Source of the DNA: an uncultured bacterium
Lineage (GTDB): Bacteria > Bacillota > Negativicutes > Veillonellales > Veillonellaceae
Assembly: GCA_905214495.1 (NCBI GenBank)
Contig: CAJMLW010000002.1
Span: forward strand, 1 to 64,000
Length of the DNA stretch: 64,000 bases
Reading direction: 5' to 3'
This document shows, piece by piece, positions 62,143 to 64,000 of the stretch (positions are counted from its first letter, which is position 1; each line of letters starts with the position of its first letter). The notes below the pieces were generated by a model. The model was not told where the DNA came from. It did not search any database and worked only from the letters and a program-made list of their open reading frames with translations. A program made the translations under genes and the position numbers.

Positions 62143-63321
62143 ATGCATAGTCGCGATTTAATTGAACAATATAAGTCCTATGTCCAAGACTGGCGTAGGT
62201 ACTTTCATACACATCCAGAATTGAGTAATGAAGAATTTGAAACTACAAAAACCTTGGCAAAAGAATTAGAGTCTATGGGCGTAGAGGTTCACGTTGATGA
62301 AGAACGTGGAACCGGACTTATCGGCATTATTCATGGTGCTAAATCTGGTAAAGCGATTGCCCTTCGTGCAGATATTGACGCTTTACCGGTACAAGAACAT
62401 AATACCTTCGAATTCAAATCTGCTGTAGATGGCAAGATGCATGCTTGTGGTCACGATGGTCACATGGCGATTTTGCTCGGTGCAGCTAAGATGCTTATCT
62501 CTATGAAAGACCGTATTAAAGGTGATGTATACCTTGCTTTCCAACCAGCAGAAGAAACAGGGGCGGGTGCTCCTGATTTTATAAAGTTTGGAGATTGGTT
62601 TGAGAAAATTGATGCTATCTTTGGTGGTCATGTATGGATTGATTTACCAGCTGGACTTATTTCTGTAGAAGAAGGGCCACGTATGGCCGCGAGCAGTCAA
62701 ATTACAATCCGTGTGAAAGGTAAACAAGGTCATGGTGCACAGCCGCATCAAGCAATCGATGCTGTCGTTGTAGCCAGCGCTATTGTTATGAATTTACAAA
62801 CTGTGGTATCACGCAATGTAAGTGCATTAGACTCCCTTGTACTCACTATTGGTAATATTCATTCTGGTTCAGAGTGGAATGTGATCCCTGGAGAAGCCCA
62901 AATGGGAGGAACCATTCGCTTCTTTGACCCCGAACAAGAAGAATACTATGTAGAATCCATACGACGCGTAGTTGAACATACAGCACTAGCTTATGGTGCT
63001 ACTGCTGAATTGATTTATGAAAAGAAAGTACCACCAACTATTAATGATGCAGCAACAAGTGAATTGGCTGAACGCGTTGTTATCGACACACTTGGTAAGG
63101 AAAAACTGTCTAAGATGCGCAAGGTTATGCCAGGTGAAGACTTTGCTTGGTACTTGCAAGAAAAACCGGGCTGCTTTGCTTTTATTGGTATCCAAAACCC
63201 AGAGGTAGGCGCCATCTTTGATCACCATAATAATCGATTCACTATGGATGATAGTGTTCTATCTGCAGCATCAGCGGTGTATGCGGAATATGCCATTGCG
63301 TGGTTGAAAGAACACAAATAA
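62143..63321 (+). CDS. M20-family amidohydrolase, second of two
   Basis: 392 residues, same family as the gene at 56322. Metal ligands in HACGHDGHMAILLG near residue 102, PAEETGAGAP near 135, and VMPGEDFAWYLQ near 328. AAGGAGG precedes ATG 62143 by seven bases (ATG 62140 is the alternative). The two paralogues flank the arg genes. Confidence 0.9.
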   Translation: MHSRDLIEQYKSYVQDWRRYFHTHPELSNEEFETTKTLAKELESMGVEVHVDEERGTGLIGIIHGAKSGKAIALRADIDALPVQEHNTFEFKSAVDGKMHACGHDGHMAILLGAAKMLISMKDRIKGDVYLAFQPAEETGAGAPDFIKFGDWFEKIDAIFGGHVWIDLPAGLISVEEGPRMAASSQITIRVKGKQGHGAQPHQAIDAVVVASAIVMNLQTVVSRNVSALDSLVLTIGNIHSGSEWNVIPGEAQMGGTIRFFDPEQEEYYVESIRRVVEHTALAYGATAELIYEKKVPPTINDAATSELAERVVIDTLGKEKLSKMRKVMPGEDFAWYLQEKPGCFAFIGIQNPEVGAIFDHHNNRFTMDDSVLSAASAVYAEYAIAWLKEHK

Positions 63322-63345
63322 GAATATATACATTTAAGTCATATA

Positions 63346-63380
63346 AAGCACCATTATCGAATTTAATAATGGTGCTTTTA
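63346..63380 (+). terminator. Terminator after the second amidohydrolase
   Basis: AGCACCATTA pairs with TAATGGTGCT, followed by a T-rich run. Confidence 0.9.
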
Positions 63381-63451
63381 TTATGTATTTTTATTTGCAT
63401 TTTATGTACAATGTAATTATGTTATGCATAAATTTTATGTGAGAGGTATTT

Positions 63452-64000
63452 ATGAATATACTTATATGTCTCATCATTATTGCTGTTACGGGCATATTAT
63501 TGATGAAGCGGTATCAACCACAGCCTATTTTGATTGGTATGGGCATTCTTATGATGTATATTGCTTATGGAGGTAATTGGATTAGTGGCATTTTAGCTGA
63601 ATCTCAATCAACTGGGGTGTTAGTTTTTGATGCGATAGATATTGTGCGTATTACGACATCTGAGAATGTAGTCAATTTAGGACTTATGATTATGACTTGT
63701 GCAGGCTATGCAAAATATATGGAATATATTGGTGCAGGCACTCGATTAGCACACACGTTCATTAGACCTTTATATCGTCTTAATAGGCCATATATTGTAC
63801 TTGCACTTATGTTTTTGCTTAATATGGGATTATCTATTTGTGTACCTAATCCATTAAGCCTTGCGTTACTCATGATGGTAACTATGTATCCTGTTTTACT
63901 ACGACTCGGAGTGAGTCCGCTTGGGACGGCCGCTGTTATTGTTACCGGACATCTCATGGATGTTGGACCCGGTGCTGTATCGACATTATTGATAGCGAAG
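63452..64000 (+). CDS. dcuC: DcuC-family C4-dicarboxylate carrier (3' end outside window)
   Basis: The first 183 codons of a membrane carrier with hydrophobic helices and the DcuC-like phrases NVVNLGLMIMTCAGYAKYME and MGLSICVPNPLSLALLMM. The frame is open to the window edge. DcuC exchanges fumarate, succinate or malate, which fits a succinate/lactate-using anaerobe. GAGAGG precedes the ATG. Confidence 0.8.
   Translation, partial: MNILICLIIIAVTGILLMKRYQPQPILIGMGILMMYIAYGGNWISGILAESQSTGVLVFDAIDIVRITTSENVVNLGLMIMTCAGYAKYMEYIGAGTRLAHTFIRPLYRLNRPYIVLALMFLLNMGLSICVPNPLSLALLMMVTMYPVLLRLGVSPLGTAAVIVTGHLMDVGPGAVSTLLIAK

Overview
The window looks like a chromosomal segment of a Negativicute, most likely Veillonella or a close relative. 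This is inferred from AT-rich sequence with Firmicute-type gene order (mfd, SpoVB-like flippase, mazG, HU) combined with genes that only make sense in a cell with an outer membrane: a TonB-dependent receptor, ExbB/ExbD/TonB and an autotransporter. A cytosolic [FeFe]-hydrogenase and a DcuC-type dicarboxylate carrier fit an anaerobic organic-acid fermenter. No rRNA gene or species-level marker is present, so the genus is an inference.

Layout. 1-2000: end of an ABC exporter permease, a cobalamin riboswitch that leads only to a tiny ORF, and tRNA-Leu(UAG). 2033-8039: mfd, flippase, mazG and HU, a conserved Firmicute neighbourhood. 8137-13684: GT28-type glycosyltransferase, small acidic protein, ABC-F ATPase, [FeFe]-hydrogenase and a small basic protein. 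13889-16418: ascorbate-family PTS (EIIA, EIIB, EIIC) plus a YbaN-like membrane protein. 16631-26864: a haem/iron module made of an AraC regulator, a 1691-residue receptor that appears to be two outer-membrane barrels in one chain, ExbB, ExbD, a glycine-rich TonB, a flavodoxin and a HutW/ChuW-type radical SAM enzyme. 27064-33808: PfkB kinase, KtrB/KtrA potassium uptake, and a 22-residue-repeat protein next to a MoxR ATPase and a VWA protein. 33978-40301: housekeeping genes (UPF0173 hydrolase, moaC, trmL, ylbF-like, murB, QueG-like, typA). 40568-43681: periplasmic DUF4198 protein and an autotransporter. 43833-48058: a markedly AT-rich accessory island (frameshifted DUF4209 gene, DUF3800 gene, a probable minus-strand small RNA, and a PIN-like protein with a zinc ribbon). 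48197-53000: phosphatase, tRNA-Arg(CCG), small membrane proteins, a LemA-like remnant, a methyltransferase, a YgbA-family protein and a glutaredoxin-like protein. 52766-63321: ilvBN, beta-carbonic anhydrase, a phosphoesterase remnant, argF-argC-argB-argD flanked by two M20 amidohydrolases, and a small helical protein. The window ends inside a DcuC-family carrier.

How it works together. The strongest functional unit is 16631-26864: surface capture and import powered by a dedicated ExbBD-TonB, then oxygen-independent haem ring opening by a radical SAM enzyme with a flavodoxin as likely electron donor, probably under iron control by a Fur-like site placed inside a large leader hairpin. The most unusual items are the receptor-plus-second-barrel fusion, the riboswitch/small-ORF unit at 1146-1639, and the small RNA between the DUF3800 and PIN-like genes. 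All functions are read from sequence motifs and gene context only; no searches were run.
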